A stretch of 64,000 bases of DNA. Origin: Thiobacillus sp. GTDB lineage: Bacteria; Pseudomonadota; Gammaproteobacteria; Burkholderiales; Thiobacillaceae. Each line of letters starts with the position of its first letter. The stretch's first letter is position 1. The notes below the pieces were generated by a model, which saw only the letters and a program-made list of their open reading frames with translations, made no database searches and was not told the origin of the DNA. A program made the translations under genes and the position numbers. The stretch is from the NCBI RefSeq assembly GCF_018780105.1, contig NZ_JADMKC010000007.1:62001-126000 (forward strand), given 5' to 3'. Shown here one piece after another: positions 46,112-57,580 of the stretch.

Positions 46112-48124
46112 GTGCGCCATCTGTTTGCCAAATACGCACCAGCGCTGCTGGTGCTGGCCGGCGTGCTGCTGGGGATCCTGTTTACCCTGCAGACCTTGAG
46201 CGCGGCCGATGCGCGCATGCGCGAACAACGGCTGACCGAAGTCCGTTTGATGGAACGCACGTTCGACTGGACCGCGGTACAGGCGCTGCGTGGCGAGCCG
46301 GGCGATGCGACACGGCCCGAATATGTCCGCATCAAACAACAGCTCGAAACCTTGCGCAGCGTGAGCCCGCAGTACCGCTTCGTCTATCTGATGGTCCTGC
46401 GCGGCAAGGACGATGTCCGTTTCCTGGCGGACTCCGAGCCTCCGGGCTCGCCCGATTTTTCGCCTTCCGGCATGGCGTATGGCGAGGCGACCCCGCAGCT
46501 GGTCGGCCTGTTTTCCGGGGGGCAGGCGCTCACCGAGGGGCCGGTCGAGGATCGCTGGGGTGTGTGGGTCAGCGCGCTGGTGCCGCATGTCGACCCGCAA
46601 AGCGGGCGGGTGCTGGCGGTACTGGGGCTCGATGTCGATGCCCGTCAATGGCAGCGTGCGTTATGGCAGGCGGCCTTGCTGCCGTTTGGCGCGACCTTGG
46701 CATTCGTGCTGGTGTCCGGTCTGATGCTGCGCCAGCGCACCCGTACCCGCAAGGAGCTTGCGCGGCTCAAGTCGTCCGAAGATCAGCTGTACGAACAGGC
46801 GCATCACGACAGCCTCACCGGTCTGCCCAATCAACGCCTGCTGGCCGATCGCATGCACCAAGTGCTGTCGCACGCGCACCGGATGGAAAGCCGGGCGGCG
46901 ATCCTGTTTCTCGATCTTGATCGCTTCAAGAACGTCAATGACTCGCTCGGCCATGCCATGGGCGACGCTTTGCTGTGCGAGGTGGCCAGGCGCTTGAGTG
47001 CGCTGGTACGCGAGGACGACACCGTGGCACGGCTGGGGGGCGACGAGTTCGTGATTCTGCTGCCCGAGTATCTGCATGACGATGATGCGCGCCACGTGGC
47101 CGAGAAAATCATTGCCGAACTGGCCAAACCGATCACGGTGGGTGGCCAGAGCGTGTCGGTGGGCGTGAGCATCGGGATCGCGCAGTATCCCGACGATGCG
47201 CTCGATTCGGCAGGCTGGCTGGCCTGCGCCGACCGCGCCATGTACGCGGCCAAGGACAGCGGCCGCAACACCTACCAGTTCGCCGACCCGTTGCAGAATG
47301 CGCGCGCGCGGGAACGGCTTTCGATCGAAACCGGCCTGCGCCAGGGGCTCGCGCACGGCGAGTTCGTGCTGTATTACCAGCCGGTGTTTTCGCTGGCGCA
47401 TGGCGGCCTCACCGGGGTCGAGGCGCTGGTGCGCTGGCATCATCCGGAGTGGGGGCGGGTGGAGCCGGCGCGCTTCATTCCGGTGGCCGAGGATTCCGGC
47501 CTGATCGTGCCGCTGGGGGACTGGATTCTCGCCGAGGCCTGCAGCGCTGCGCAGCGATGGAACCGTCAAGGTACGCTGGCGGTACCGGTCATGGTGAACG
47601 TGTCGGCCCTGCAGTTGCGTCGCCCGGGCTTCGATGGCCGGGTGGCCGAGGTGTTGCAGGAGACCGGCTTGCCGGCAAATCTACTGGAACTCGAGTTGAC
47701 CGAGACGACCATCATGCAGGAAACCCTGGTGGGCTCGGCCATGCTGGGTCGCCTGTCGGAAGAAGGCGTGCGTCTGGCCATTGATGATTTCGGCACCGGC
47801 TATTCCAGTCTCGCCTACCTGCGGCAACTCGACGCCACCCGCTTGAAAGTCGACCGCAGTTTCGTCGCGGACATGGTCGAGGATGCCGAAGCGCGTGTCA
47901 TCGTGATCAGCATGATGGGGCTGGCGCGGGCGCTGGGGTTGAAAGTGACCGCTGAAGGCGTTGAAACTGGCGCGCAGCTCGAATTGCTGCGGACCTTGGG
48001 ATGCGATGACGTGCAGGGGTTCTACTGTGCGCGGCCGATGCCGGAAGCGGACTTTCTGGCGCGCCTGCCGGACTGGATCAACGGCGGCTTCAGTCCAGCC
48101 AGCGCACCAGATAAAACAGCTTGA
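46112..48124 (+). CDS. Membrane GGDEF-EAL protein (diguanylate cyclase/phosphodiesterase)
   Basis: The 670-residue protein starts with GTG 46112, 7 bp after der. It has a transmembrane helix near residues 8-28, a periplasmic sensor-like domain to about 185, a second helix (about 190-210), a GGDEF domain and an EAL domain. The active motif ARLGGDEFV is intact, with the inhibitory I-site RxxD five residues before it (REDD). The EAL domain keeps EALVRW, NVSALQL, ELTET, DDFGTGYSS, KVDRSF and AEGVET, so it should hydrolyse c-di-GMP. Whether both halves are active cannot be told from sequence. Its 3' end overlaps a small minus-strand ORF by 35 bp. Confidence 0.92.
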   Translation: MRHLFAKYAPALLVLAGVLLGILFTLQTLSAADARMREQRLTEVRLMERTFDWTAVQALRGEPGDATRPEYVRIKQQLETLRSVSPQYRFVYLMVLRGKDDVRFLADSEPPGSPDFSPSGMAYGEATPQLVGLFSGGQALTEGPVEDRWGVWVSALVPHVDPQSGRVLAVLGLDVDARQWQRALWQAALLPFGATLAFVLVSGLMLRQRTRTRKELARLKSSEDQLYEQAHHDSLTGLPNQRLLADRMHQVLSHAHRMESRAAILFLDLDRFKNVNDSLGHAMGDALLCEVARRLSALVREDDTVARLGGDEFVILLPEYLHDDDARHVAEKIIAELAKPITVGGQSVSVGVSIGIAQYPDDALDSAGWLACADRAMYAAKDSGRNTYQFADPLQNARARERLSIETGLRQGLAHGEFVLYYQPVFSLAHGGLTGVEALVRWHHPEWGRVEPARFIPVAEDSGLIVPLGDWILAEACSAAQRWNRQGTLAVPVMVNVSALQLRRPGFDGRVAEVLQETGLPANLLELELTETTIMQETLVGSAMLGRLSEEGVRLAIDDFGTGYSSLAYLRQLDATRLKVDRSFVADMVEDAEARVIVISMMGLARALGLKVTAEGVETGAQLELLRTLGCDDVQGFYCARPMPEADFLARLPDWINGGFSPASAPDKTA

Positions 48125-48341
48125 AGCCTTCGGACGAACGCGACGGGCCGCTGGCAAGTGCGGCATGGCGGCTTTTTTCCGGATCGGCGTGCGCCAGCGC
48201 GTCGGCTTCGCTGGCATAGACCTCGACAACGCCTTCGGGGAAGCGATTGCGCTTTTTGCCGGAAGGCGAATAAATCACCACCGCCGAGGTGCCGACGACT
48301 TTCGATTCGACATCGGTGAACAGGCTGGTGGCTTGCGGCAT
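48090..48341 (-). CDS. Small hypothetical protein (83 residues)
   Basis: The predicted product has 83 residues with beta-strand-like stretches (SAVVIYSPSGKKRNRFP, GVVEVYASEADALAHADPEKSRHAAL) and ends in FKLFYLVRWLD. There is no signal peptide or membrane segment and no family I recognise. Codon use resembles the neighbours, and the frame avoids the shadow pattern except in the last 35 bp, which overlap the GGDEF-EAL gene tail to tail. It is probably co-transcribed with the small gene at 48354, 12 bp upstream. Confidence 0.6.
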   Translation of the reverse strand: MPQATSLFTDVESKVVGTSAVVIYSPSGKKRNRFPEGVVEVYASEADALAHADPEKSRHAALASGPSRSSEGFKLFYLVRWLD

Positions 48342-48353
48342 CTCGGGCGGGTT

Positions 48354-48638
48354 TCAGTGCGACTTTTTGGGAATGCTGCTGATCTTGACGGCATGGGTGT
48401 TCGGCGTGTCGTCGGTGAAGTGCGGGCGCTCGTCCAGGGTGCGGCCGGTCAGTTGCGACAGTTCGGTTTCCCGGACGGAAATCACCATCAGGCAATCCTT
48501 GATACCGAGTACGGTGGCTTCGGACAGCGGGCTGGGGTTGCCGTTGCGCGGCGCGGTGTCGCGCACGATGGAAGTCAGCGTCTTGCGCATCATGCGCATC
48601 AGGCGCTGTTCGTCGTGCAGGGCTTTTTCATTGTCCAT
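48354..48638 (-). CDS. Small hypothetical protein (94 residues)
   Basis: The 94-residue product is charged and helical in the first half (ALHDEQRLMRMMRKTLTSIVRDT), has a central LSEATVLGIKDCLMVISVRETELSQLTG segment and a hydrophilic tail ending in PKKSH. The ATG at 48638 has GGAG eight bases upstream. No catalytic motif is visible. I recall similar unnamed small proteins in betaproteobacteria but cannot assign a function. It precedes the gene at 48090 on the same strand and reads away from the GalT-like gene. Confidence 0.6.
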   Translation of the reverse strand: MDNEKALHDEQRLMRMMRKTLTSIVRDTAPRNGNPSPLSEATVLGIKDCLMVISVRETELSQLTGRTLDERPHFTDDTPNTHAVKISSIPKKSH

Positions 48639-48809
48639 GGGGAGGGCTCCAGAGTGTCGGCAAAGTCCTGACATTGTCGGTGCCGGCCCGTGCCACGTCA
48701 ACGCAAGGCCCTGATTGCAGGGGGGATAAAGTGTCCGAGTGGGGGCATAAGCAGAATGAACTGCCGTCGTCATAAGGCTGTTTTATGCTTGCGGAAGGAG
48801 GAAGTGCCC

Positions 48810-49898
48810 ATGTCCGAAATCCAAGCCGACACCCAAGATGTCCGCGAAATCCGCATCAACCCGATTGTGCCGAGCGAATCGGTTCTGGTGGCCACCGCGC
48901 GCAGCATGCGCCCGAAAAAGGCCGAGGAACTGGCGCCGCGCGATACGCGCAAGCACGTCGAAACCTGTCCGTTCTGCCGCGGCAACGAACACAAAACCCC
49001 GCCGCAGATCATGGCCTGGCCGGGGGCGGGCGACTGGGATATCCGCATCGTGGAAAATCTCTATCCGGTACTGGGCGACGACCGCGCCCAGGCCGGCTTC
49101 AATTTCGGCTTGCAGCAGACCATTGATGGCTACGGGCGCCATGAAGTCATCATCGATCACCACGAACACGGCATCGCGGTGCATGAAATGTCCGAATCGC
49201 ATCTGGCCGGCCTGTTTGGCGTCTATCAGACGCGGATGCGGCAGCTGTTCGAATCGGATGAGCGCCTGAAATACGTGCTGATTTTCAAGAATTTCGGGCC
49301 TGCGGCCGGGGCCTCGATCCCGCACACGCATAGTCAGGTGATCGCCATGCCGGTGGTGCCGGTCAACGTCGATGCCGAGGTGAAAAACAGCGCCGCGCAC
49401 TACGACAAACACCATCACTGCATTTTCTGCGCGTTGATCGACGAGGCGCTGACTTTCGAAGCGACGATTTACGATCGCGCGTCCGGCGCCGTGCGACGCA
49501 AGATCAACGTCGGTCAGTATGTGGTCGAGCGCGGCGAAAAATTCATCGCGATCAAACCGTTTGCCAGCCGCTATGAGTGGGAGGTGCATATTATGCCGCT
49601 CGCCCACCAGGCCGACTTCCTGGACCTGCGTGCAGAGGATCTACCCGATCTGGCCCGGGTGCTGAAACGCACCATGGCGCGGCTGGATGCCGTCATCGGC
49701 GGGGCGCAATACAATTTCTTTCTACACACGGTGCCGCATGACGGGCAGCAGGGCGCACACGCGCACAGTTATCACTGGCACCTGGAAATCTGCCCGCGCA
49801 CCTCGATTCCAACCGGCTTCGAGCTGGGCTCGGGCCTGTTCGTCAACACCATCAATCCGGAACAGGCCGCCGAACGTTTGCGCGCAATCGCTTTGTAG
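48810..49898 (+). CDS. GalT-like nucleotidylyltransferase of the HIT superfamily
   Basis: The 362-residue protein has the fold landmarks of galactose-1-phosphate uridylyltransferase. It has a zinc-type CPFCRGNE near residue 52 and a matching CIFC near 205. The nucleophile region reads IPHTHSQVI, where GalT has HPHGQ, and a late HWHLEICPR supplies further histidines. ATG 48810 follows GGAGGAAG. The HTHSQ variant and the absence of other Leloir genes suggest a GalT relative with another sugar-phosphate or nucleotide substrate, such as an ADP-glucose phosphorylase or adenylyltransferase. It is divergent from the small ORFs and precedes a second GGDEF-EAL gene. Confidence 0.82.
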   Translation: MSEIQADTQDVREIRINPIVPSESVLVATARSMRPKKAEELAPRDTRKHVETCPFCRGNEHKTPPQIMAWPGAGDWDIRIVENLYPVLGDDRAQAGFNFGLQQTIDGYGRHEVIIDHHEHGIAVHEMSESHLAGLFGVYQTRMRQLFESDERLKYVLIFKNFGPAAGASIPHTHSQVIAMPVVPVNVDAEVKNSAAHYDKHHHCIFCALIDEALTFEATIYDRASGAVRRKINVGQYVVERGEKFIAIKPFASRYEWEVHIMPLAHQADFLDLRAEDLPDLARVLKRTMARLDAVIGGAQYNFFLHTVPHDGQQGAHAHSYHWHLEICPRTSIPTGFELGSGLFVNTINPEQAAERLRAIAL

Positions 49899-49948
49899 CA
49901 ATCGGGTAGGGCTAGAATGGGGGTCTGTTAACTGTTGCAAGGCTTGCC

Positions 49949-51763
49949 ATGCCGACAGCCCATCTTCCCCCTCCCGAACAGGCGCTCGCCAGCTATGGCG
50001 ACGCACACGTCGTGCGTTTGAACGCATTGTGGAAGCTGTCTGTGCAACCCGGGCTCAGTGACGCCGAGCGTATCCACGCCATGCTGGACATGGCGGCGGA
50101 CGTGCTGGACATGGACCTGGTGATGCTGGGCGATTTCGGCGAGAACTACACGGCGCGCTATGTCAGCGACCGGCTTGGCGTGCTTCCAGAGGGTACGCAA
50201 ATGGTGGTGGAGGCGGTGCTCTGCCATGCGGTGCACCTCAGCCGCGAACCCAGCCATATTCCCGATCTGCGCGAACACCCGGTGTATGCCAACCACGCGC
50301 TGGTGAACCAGCTCGGGCTGCGGACCTACTCGGGCTTGCCCGTCACGGCCGGGGACGATGCGCGCTGGGTGCTGGCTTTTTTGCGCCAGCGCTGCGACGT
50401 GCCGCCCCTGGCGGTCGATATCGCCTACATGGGATTAATTGCGGACTGGCTGGGCAATACGCTGCATCAGGCCGCGCAGAAGCGGTTGCTTGAGCAGATT
50501 GCCTTGACCGATCCGCTGACCGGCCTGCCCAACCGGCGCGCGGCCGAGGAGCGGCTGCAGATGGAGGTCGCGCGATTTTCGCGCGACGGCAACGGCTTCG
50601 CGCTGGTGCTGCTGGATATCGATCACTTCAAGATGGTGAACGACCGTTATGGCCATGCGGTCGGGGATGAGGTGCTGAAGGTCATGGCGCACCGTTTTGA
50701 AGCCGGGCAACGCGAAGGCGACTGGGTTGCGCGTTGGGGCGGGGAAGAGTTTCTGTTCGTACTGCACGGCAGCCTGGCGGACGACGCGGTCGGCATCATG
50801 GGGCGCTTGCTCAATCAGTGCCGTGCAGAACCGGTGCAGACCAGCATCGGCGGGATTCCCTTGAGTTTTTCGGCGGGGGTGGCGGCGTTTGAGCCGCAAG
50901 ATACCGATATCGAGGTCGTGCTGGAAAGAATCGACCATGTCCTGTATCAGGCCAAGGCCAACGGCCGCGACCAGATCCGGCTGGCCGGACAGCGTGGGGG
51001 CAAGACGCCCTGGAATGGGTCGCTGCTGCGCCAGGCGCTGGCGGACGGGCGGGTGCGCTATGCCGCGCAGGCGATCGTCGATCTGCAGAGCGGCCAAGTG
51101 GTGGCCGACGAGGCGTTGGCTCGGATCGAGACGCCATCTGGCGACATTGTCGAGGCCAAGGACTTCGTCGAGCTGGCCGAAGGTCTGGGTTTGATGGCCG
51201 AAATCGATCGTCAGGTCACGCGCGATGTGATGCGGACCTGCGTGGCGCGGATGGAGAGCGGCGGCGCGTCGGGCTTCGCGCATTTCGTGAATGTGTCGCC
51301 GCAGTTTCTGGCGCGCCATGATCTGGTCGAAGAGCTGCTGGGCAATGCCATGAGCTTTTGCCAGGGTTGCGGTGTGACGCTGGGGCCGGTCAAGCCCATC
51401 GTGCTGGAACTGACCGAGCGTCAGCACGTAGTCAGTCTGGACAAGCTGCGTGCCGATCTGCAGCCCTTCATCGATTTTGGTTTTCGCTTGGCGCTGGATG
51501 ATTTTGGCAGCGGCTATTCGTCCTATCTGTATCTGGCGAACCTGCCGGTGAGCTTCCTCAAAATCGAGGGATGGCTGGTGCAAAACATGAGTAAGGACCG
51601 CAAAGTCGCCGGTATCGTCGAGAGTCTGGCGAATTTTGCGCGCAAGGAAGGGGTGCTGACCGTGGCCGAGCATGTTGAAGATGCAGAAACAGCCCGCATA
51701 TTGGCTGACATGGGCGTGGATTACGGCCAGGGTTGGCATTTCGGTCGCCCCCAACTGGTTTGA
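49949..51763 (+). CDS. Soluble GAF-GGDEF-EAL protein with partly altered EAL
   Basis: The 604-residue protein has no membrane segment. Residues 20-170 resemble a GAF sensor (DAERIHAMLDMAADVLDMDLVMLGDF). Then comes a GGDEF domain whose active site reads RWGGEEF with an I-site REGD five residues before, and an EAL domain. The EAL part keeps DEALARI, NVSPQF, ELTER and DDFGSGYSS, but the usual K-D of KIDxxF is KIEGW and the AEGVE position reads AEHVED. Cyclase activity looks likely; phosphodiesterase activity is uncertain. AAGG lies before ATG 49949. It is followed 52 bp later by hflX, taking the place hfq has in relatives. Confidence 0.9.
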   Translation: MPTAHLPPPEQALASYGDAHVVRLNALWKLSVQPGLSDAERIHAMLDMAADVLDMDLVMLGDFGENYTARYVSDRLGVLPEGTQMVVEAVLCHAVHLSREPSHIPDLREHPVYANHALVNQLGLRTYSGLPVTAGDDARWVLAFLRQRCDVPPLAVDIAYMGLIADWLGNTLHQAAQKRLLEQIALTDPLTGLPNRRAAEERLQMEVARFSRDGNGFALVLLDIDHFKMVNDRYGHAVGDEVLKVMAHRFEAGQREGDWVARWGGEEFLFVLHGSLADDAVGIMGRLLNQCRAEPVQTSIGGIPLSFSAGVAAFEPQDTDIEVVLERIDHVLYQAKANGRDQIRLAGQRGGKTPWNGSLLRQALADGRVRYAAQAIVDLQSGQVVADEALARIETPSGDIVEAKDFVELAEGLGLMAEIDRQVTRDVMRTCVARMESGGASGFAHFVNVSPQFLARHDLVEELLGNAMSFCQGCGVTLGPVKPIVLELTERQHVVSLDKLRADLQPFIDFGFRLALDDFGSGYSSYLYLANLPVSFLKIEGWLVQNMSKDRKVAGIVESLANFARKEGVLTVAEHVEDAETARILADMGVDYGQGWHFGRPQLV

Positions 51764-51815
51764 GCAAAGGGTAAAGGAACGGTGGGCAGAATGGCGGATA
51801 TAAAGGGACGTTCGG

Positions 51816-52970
51816 TTGTTTGATCGCCATCAGGGAGGTGAACGCGTCATTCTGGTCGCGCTCGATTTCGGCACGCCCGACTTCGCCGAAAGCGTGGCCG
51901 AATTGCGGCTGCTGGCGACCGGCGCCGGGCTGGAAATCCTCGGGGAGGTACAGGGCAAGCGCAGCCGCCCGGACGCTGCATTGTTCGCAGGAAGCGGCAA
52001 GGCAGACGAAATCGCTGCCCTGGTCGCTGCCGCCGAGGCCGATGTGGTGATTTTCAATCATGAATTGTCCCCGGCACAGGAACGCAATCTGGAACGCCGC
52101 CTGCAATGCCGGGTGATCGATCGCACCAGCCTGATCCTGGATATCTTTGCCAGCCGCGCGCAAAGCGCAGAGGGCAAGCTGCAGGTCGAGCTGGCCCAGT
52201 TGCAGCACCTGTCCACCCGCTTGGTACGCGGCTGGACCCACCTCGAGCGGCAGCGTGGCGGGGTGGGCATGCGGGGGCCTGGCGAGAAGCAGCTCGAAAC
52301 CGACCGCCGCCTGCTTGGCGTGCGCGTCAAGGCGCTGCGCGAACGGCTCGCCAGGCTGGGCAAGCAGCGCCGTACCCAGCGGCGTTCGCGTGATCGTCAG
52401 CAGGTATTGTCAGTGGCGCTGGTGGGTTACACCAATGCCGGAAAATCCACGCTGTTCAATGCTCTGACACGTGCCGGTGCCTACGCTGCCGACCAGCTGT
52501 TTGCCACGCTGGACACCACCACCCGCAAGCTGTACCTGCCCGGGCTGGGTGAAATCGTGCTGTCGGATACGGTCGGCTTTATTACGCGCCTGCCGCACGA
52601 TCTGGTGGCGGCGTTCCGTGCCACGCTCGAGGCGACCGCCGAAGCCGATTTGCTGCTGCATGTAATTGACGCTTCGAGCCCGGGGCGCGAACGGCAGATC
52701 GAGGCTGTCGAAAAAGTGCTGGGCGAGATCGGCGCCGATTCGGTTCCGCAGCTTCGCGTTTACAACAAGCTTGATTTGACGGGCGTTGCGCCGGGGGTGG
52801 GGCGCGACGAATATGGTAAACTTCAGAGCGTTTATGTGTCCGCGCAAACCGGCGCGGGGCTTGAACTCTTACGCGAGGCGCTGTCAGAAATCCTGGGCGC
52901 CAATCGCGTTCAGAACGAGACTGCGGCACACGATGAAACGGCTTTCTCTCCTATGGTTCACACTGCGTAA
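51816..52970 (+). CDS. hflX: Ribosome-associated GTPase HflX
   Basis: The 384-residue protein starts with TTG 51816 and the family-like MFDRHQGGERVILVALD. It has the HflX N-terminal domain with GKADEI, NHELSPAQERNLER and DRTSLILDIFASRA, the RGPGEKQLETDRR linker, and a G domain (GYTNAGKSTLFN near residue 205, DTVGF near 250, NKLD near 310). HflX splits stalled ribosomes. It is 11 bp before hflK. No hfq precedes it. Confidence 0.95.
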   Translation: MFDRHQGGERVILVALDFGTPDFAESVAELRLLATGAGLEILGEVQGKRSRPDAALFAGSGKADEIAALVAAAEADVVIFNHELSPAQERNLERRLQCRVIDRTSLILDIFASRAQSAEGKLQVELAQLQHLSTRLVRGWTHLERQRGGVGMRGPGEKQLETDRRLLGVRVKALRERLARLGKQRRTQRRSRDRQQVLSVALVGYTNAGKSTLFNALTRAGAYAADQLFATLDTTTRKLYLPGLGEIVLSDTVGFITRLPHDLVAAFRATLEATAEADLLLHVIDASSPGRERQIEAVEKVLGEIGADSVPQLRVYNKLDLTGVAPGVGRDEYGKLQSVYVSAQTGAGLELLREALSEILGANRVQNETAAHDETAFSPMVHTA

Positions 52971-52981
52971 AGTAATCAAAT

Positions 52982-54169
52982 ATGGCTTGGAACGACCCGC
53001 AATGGGGCAATAAAGGGAGCGGCGGCAAAAACAGCGGTCCGCCTGACCTGGACGAGATGTGGCGCCGCATTAACGCGCGGCTGAACGGCATGTTCGGCGG
53101 CAAGGGGGGCGGACCGGAAGGTGGGTCTCCCGACGTCATGCCGGGCGGCGGCAATCTGGCAGGCTTGCTGGCAGGGCTGGTGGTGCTGGTATGGCTGGCC
53201 AGCGGGTTTTACATTGTCGACCAGGGGCAGCGCGGCGTGGAGTTGCGCTTCGGCAAATACGTCGAAACCACCCAGCCGGGGCCGAACTGGCACATTCCGT
53301 GGCCGATCGAATCCCGCGAAGTGGTGAACATCGATCAGGTGCGCACGGTCGAAATCGGCTATCGCACCAATGTCAAAAACGAGATGCTGCGTGAGTCGCT
53401 GATGCTCACCGACGACGAAAATATCGTCGATCTGCAATTCGCCGTGCAGTACATCATCAAGGACCCCAAAGATTTCCTGTTTGTCGACCGCGCCCCGGAA
53501 GAAGCGGTGCGGCAGGTGGCCGAGAGCGCGATGCGCGAGATCGTCGGCAGAAACAAAATGGACTTCGTGTTGTACGAGGGGCGTGCGGATATCGCAGCGC
53601 GTGCGAAAGCGCTGACGCAACAGATTCTCGACCGCTACAAGACGGGCATCACGATCAGCCAGTTGACTCTACAGAACATTCAGCCGCCCGAACAGGTACA
53701 GGCCGCATTCGATGACGCCGTCAAGGCCGGGCAGGACCGAGAGCGGCTGAAGAACGAGGCCGAGGCTTACGCCAATAACGTGGTGCCACGCGCGCGCGGT
53801 TTCGCTTCGCGCCTCAAGGAAGAGGCCCAGGGTTATCAGCAGTCGGTGATCGCAAATGCCGAGGGTGAAGCGAACCGCTTCTCTATGATTGTCACGCAGT
53901 ACGCGAAGGCGCCGCAGGTGACGCGTGAGCGGATATACCTCGATACCATGCAGGCCGTGATGAACAACACGACGAAAATCATCGTCGACCAGAAGGGCAA
54001 CAGCCTGTTGTATCTGCCGCTCGATAAACTGCAGCAGATTGTCAGTCAGCCTGCTGCTGCCGACGCGTTGTCGCAATTGCCAGTCAGCGAGTCGGCGCCG
54101 GCCGCAACACCGGCTGACCCGCGCTCGCGCGATGCTTTCCGCAGCCGTGACCGGGAGGATCGGCCATGA
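52982..54169 (+). CDS. hflK: FtsH protease modulator HflK
   Basis: The 395-residue protein has a Gly-rich N-terminus (WNDPQWGNKGSGG), one transmembrane helix (about residues 60-80), an SPFH/band-7 domain (VDQGQRGVELRFGKYVET) and coiled coil with the family PRARGFASRLKEEAQGYQ segment. With HflC it forms the large cage around FtsH in the inner membrane. Its stop overlaps the hflC ATG. Confidence 0.97.
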   Translation: MAWNDPQWGNKGSGGKNSGPPDLDEMWRRINARLNGMFGGKGGGPEGGSPDVMPGGGNLAGLLAGLVVLVWLASGFYIVDQGQRGVELRFGKYVETTQPGPNWHIPWPIESREVVNIDQVRTVEIGYRTNVKNEMLRESLMLTDDENIVDLQFAVQYIIKDPKDFLFVDRAPEEAVRQVAESAMREIVGRNKMDFVLYEGRADIAARAKALTQQILDRYKTGITISQLTLQNIQPPEQVQAAFDDAVKAGQDRERLKNEAEAYANNVVPRARGFASRLKEEAQGYQQSVIANAEGEANRFSMIVTQYAKAPQVTRERIYLDTMQAVMNNTTKIIVDQKGNSLLYLPLDKLQQIVSQPAAADALSQLPVSESAPAATPADPRSRDAFRSRDREDRP

Positions 54170-55047
54170 AATTCAACTTTGCGCCCGTTTTGATCGGGCT
54201 TGTCGTGCTGGCTGTGGTGCTGAGCGGGAGCATGTTTACCGTCAACCAGACCCAGAATGCGCTGGTGTTCCAGCTCGGAGAAGTCGTATCGGTAAAAACG
54301 AAACCGGGCTTGTATTTCAAGCTGCCGCTGGTGCAGAACGTGCGTTTTTTCGATACGCGCATTCTGACACTCGACGATGCCGATCCGGAGAGTTTCATTA
54401 CCTCGGAAAAGAAAAACGTGCTGGTGGATTCCTTCATCAAGTGGCGTGTCGTCAATGCCAAGCAGTTCTACGTTTCGGTGGGTGGCGACGAGAGCCGTGC
54501 GGCCATCCGGCTGAAGCAGACCGTGAATGACGGTTTGCGCGCCGAGTTCGGCAAACGCACGATCAACGATGTGGTTTCCGGCAAACGCGACGAAGTGATG
54601 CAAGCGATCCGGAATCAGGCGGATCGCTTCGCCAGCACGCTGGGGGTGCAGGTGGTCGATGTGCGCATCAAGCGGGTTGAGTTGCCGGCGTCTGTTTCAG
54701 AAAACGTGTATCGCCGGATGGAGGCCGAACGCAAGAAGGTGGCCAACGAGTTGCGATCGACCGGCGCGGCGGAAGCCGAAAAAATCAAGGCCGACGCCGA
54801 CAAGCAGAAGGAAGTGATCGTTGCCGAGGCCTATCGCGATGCACAGGGCGTCAAGGGCGAGGGCGATGCCAAAGCGTCTGCGGTTTACGCGGCGGCCTAT
54901 GGCAAGAACCCCGAGTTCTATGCGTTCTATCGTTCGATGCAGGCTTATCGTGAAAGCTTCAAGAGCAAGAGCGACATGATGGTGCTTGACCCCAGCGCTG
55001 CTTTCTTCAAATACATGAAGAATCCGCGTGCTGCTGGCGGTCAATGA
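54166..55047 (+). CDS. hflC: FtsH protease modulator HflC
   Basis: The 293-residue protein has an N-terminal signal-anchor helix (VLIGLVVLAVVLSGSMFTV), an SPFH domain (VNQTQNALVFQLGEVV and KPGLYFKLPLVQNV), and the helical ERKKVANELRSTGAAEAEKIKADADKQ region, all as in HflC. It joins HflK to restrain FtsH. It overlaps both neighbours by 4 bp. Confidence 0.97.
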   Translation: MKFNFAPVLIGLVVLAVVLSGSMFTVNQTQNALVFQLGEVVSVKTKPGLYFKLPLVQNVRFFDTRILTLDDADPESFITSEKKNVLVDSFIKWRVVNAKQFYVSVGGDESRAAIRLKQTVNDGLRAEFGKRTINDVVSGKRDEVMQAIRNQADRFASTLGVQVVDVRIKRVELPASVSENVYRRMEAERKKVANELRSTGAAEAEKIKADADKQKEVIVAEAYRDAQGVKGEGDAKASAVYAAAYGKNPEFYAFYRSMQAYRESFKSKSDMMVLDPSAAFFKYMKNPRAAGGQ

Positions 55048-55232
55048 CCGGCATTGACTGGCTTGCTGCAATTGGCGTGTTGCTGGTGATCGAAGGGGTG
55101 CTGCCGTTCGCGGCACCCACCGTCTGGCGCGATGGCTTTCGCCGGATGCTGGAACTTAGCGATGGTCAATTGCGTTTCATTGGCGCTGCCTCGATGTTGG
55201 GCGGCGTTTTTTTGTTGATGTTGTTGAATTGA
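55044..55232 (+). CDS. DUF2065 family small membrane protein (YjeT-like)
   Basis: The 62-residue protein has two hydrophobic segments (WLAAIGVLLVIEGVLPFAAP and FIGAASMLGGVFLLMLL) around a short basic loop (WRDGFRRMLEL), the DUF2065 pattern. In E. coli the homologue yjeT also lies just after hflC. The function is unknown. It overlaps hflC by 4 bp and is 14 bp before hisZ. Confidence 0.92.
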   Translation: MTGIDWLAAIGVLLVIEGVLPFAAPTVWRDGFRRMLELSDGQLRFIGAASMLGGVFLLMLLN

Positions 55233-55246
55233 ATTGTTGAACCGCA

Positions 55247-57555
<2,309 letters not shown>

Positions 57556-57580
57556 TGCCGGACATCCAAATCAACCAAAC

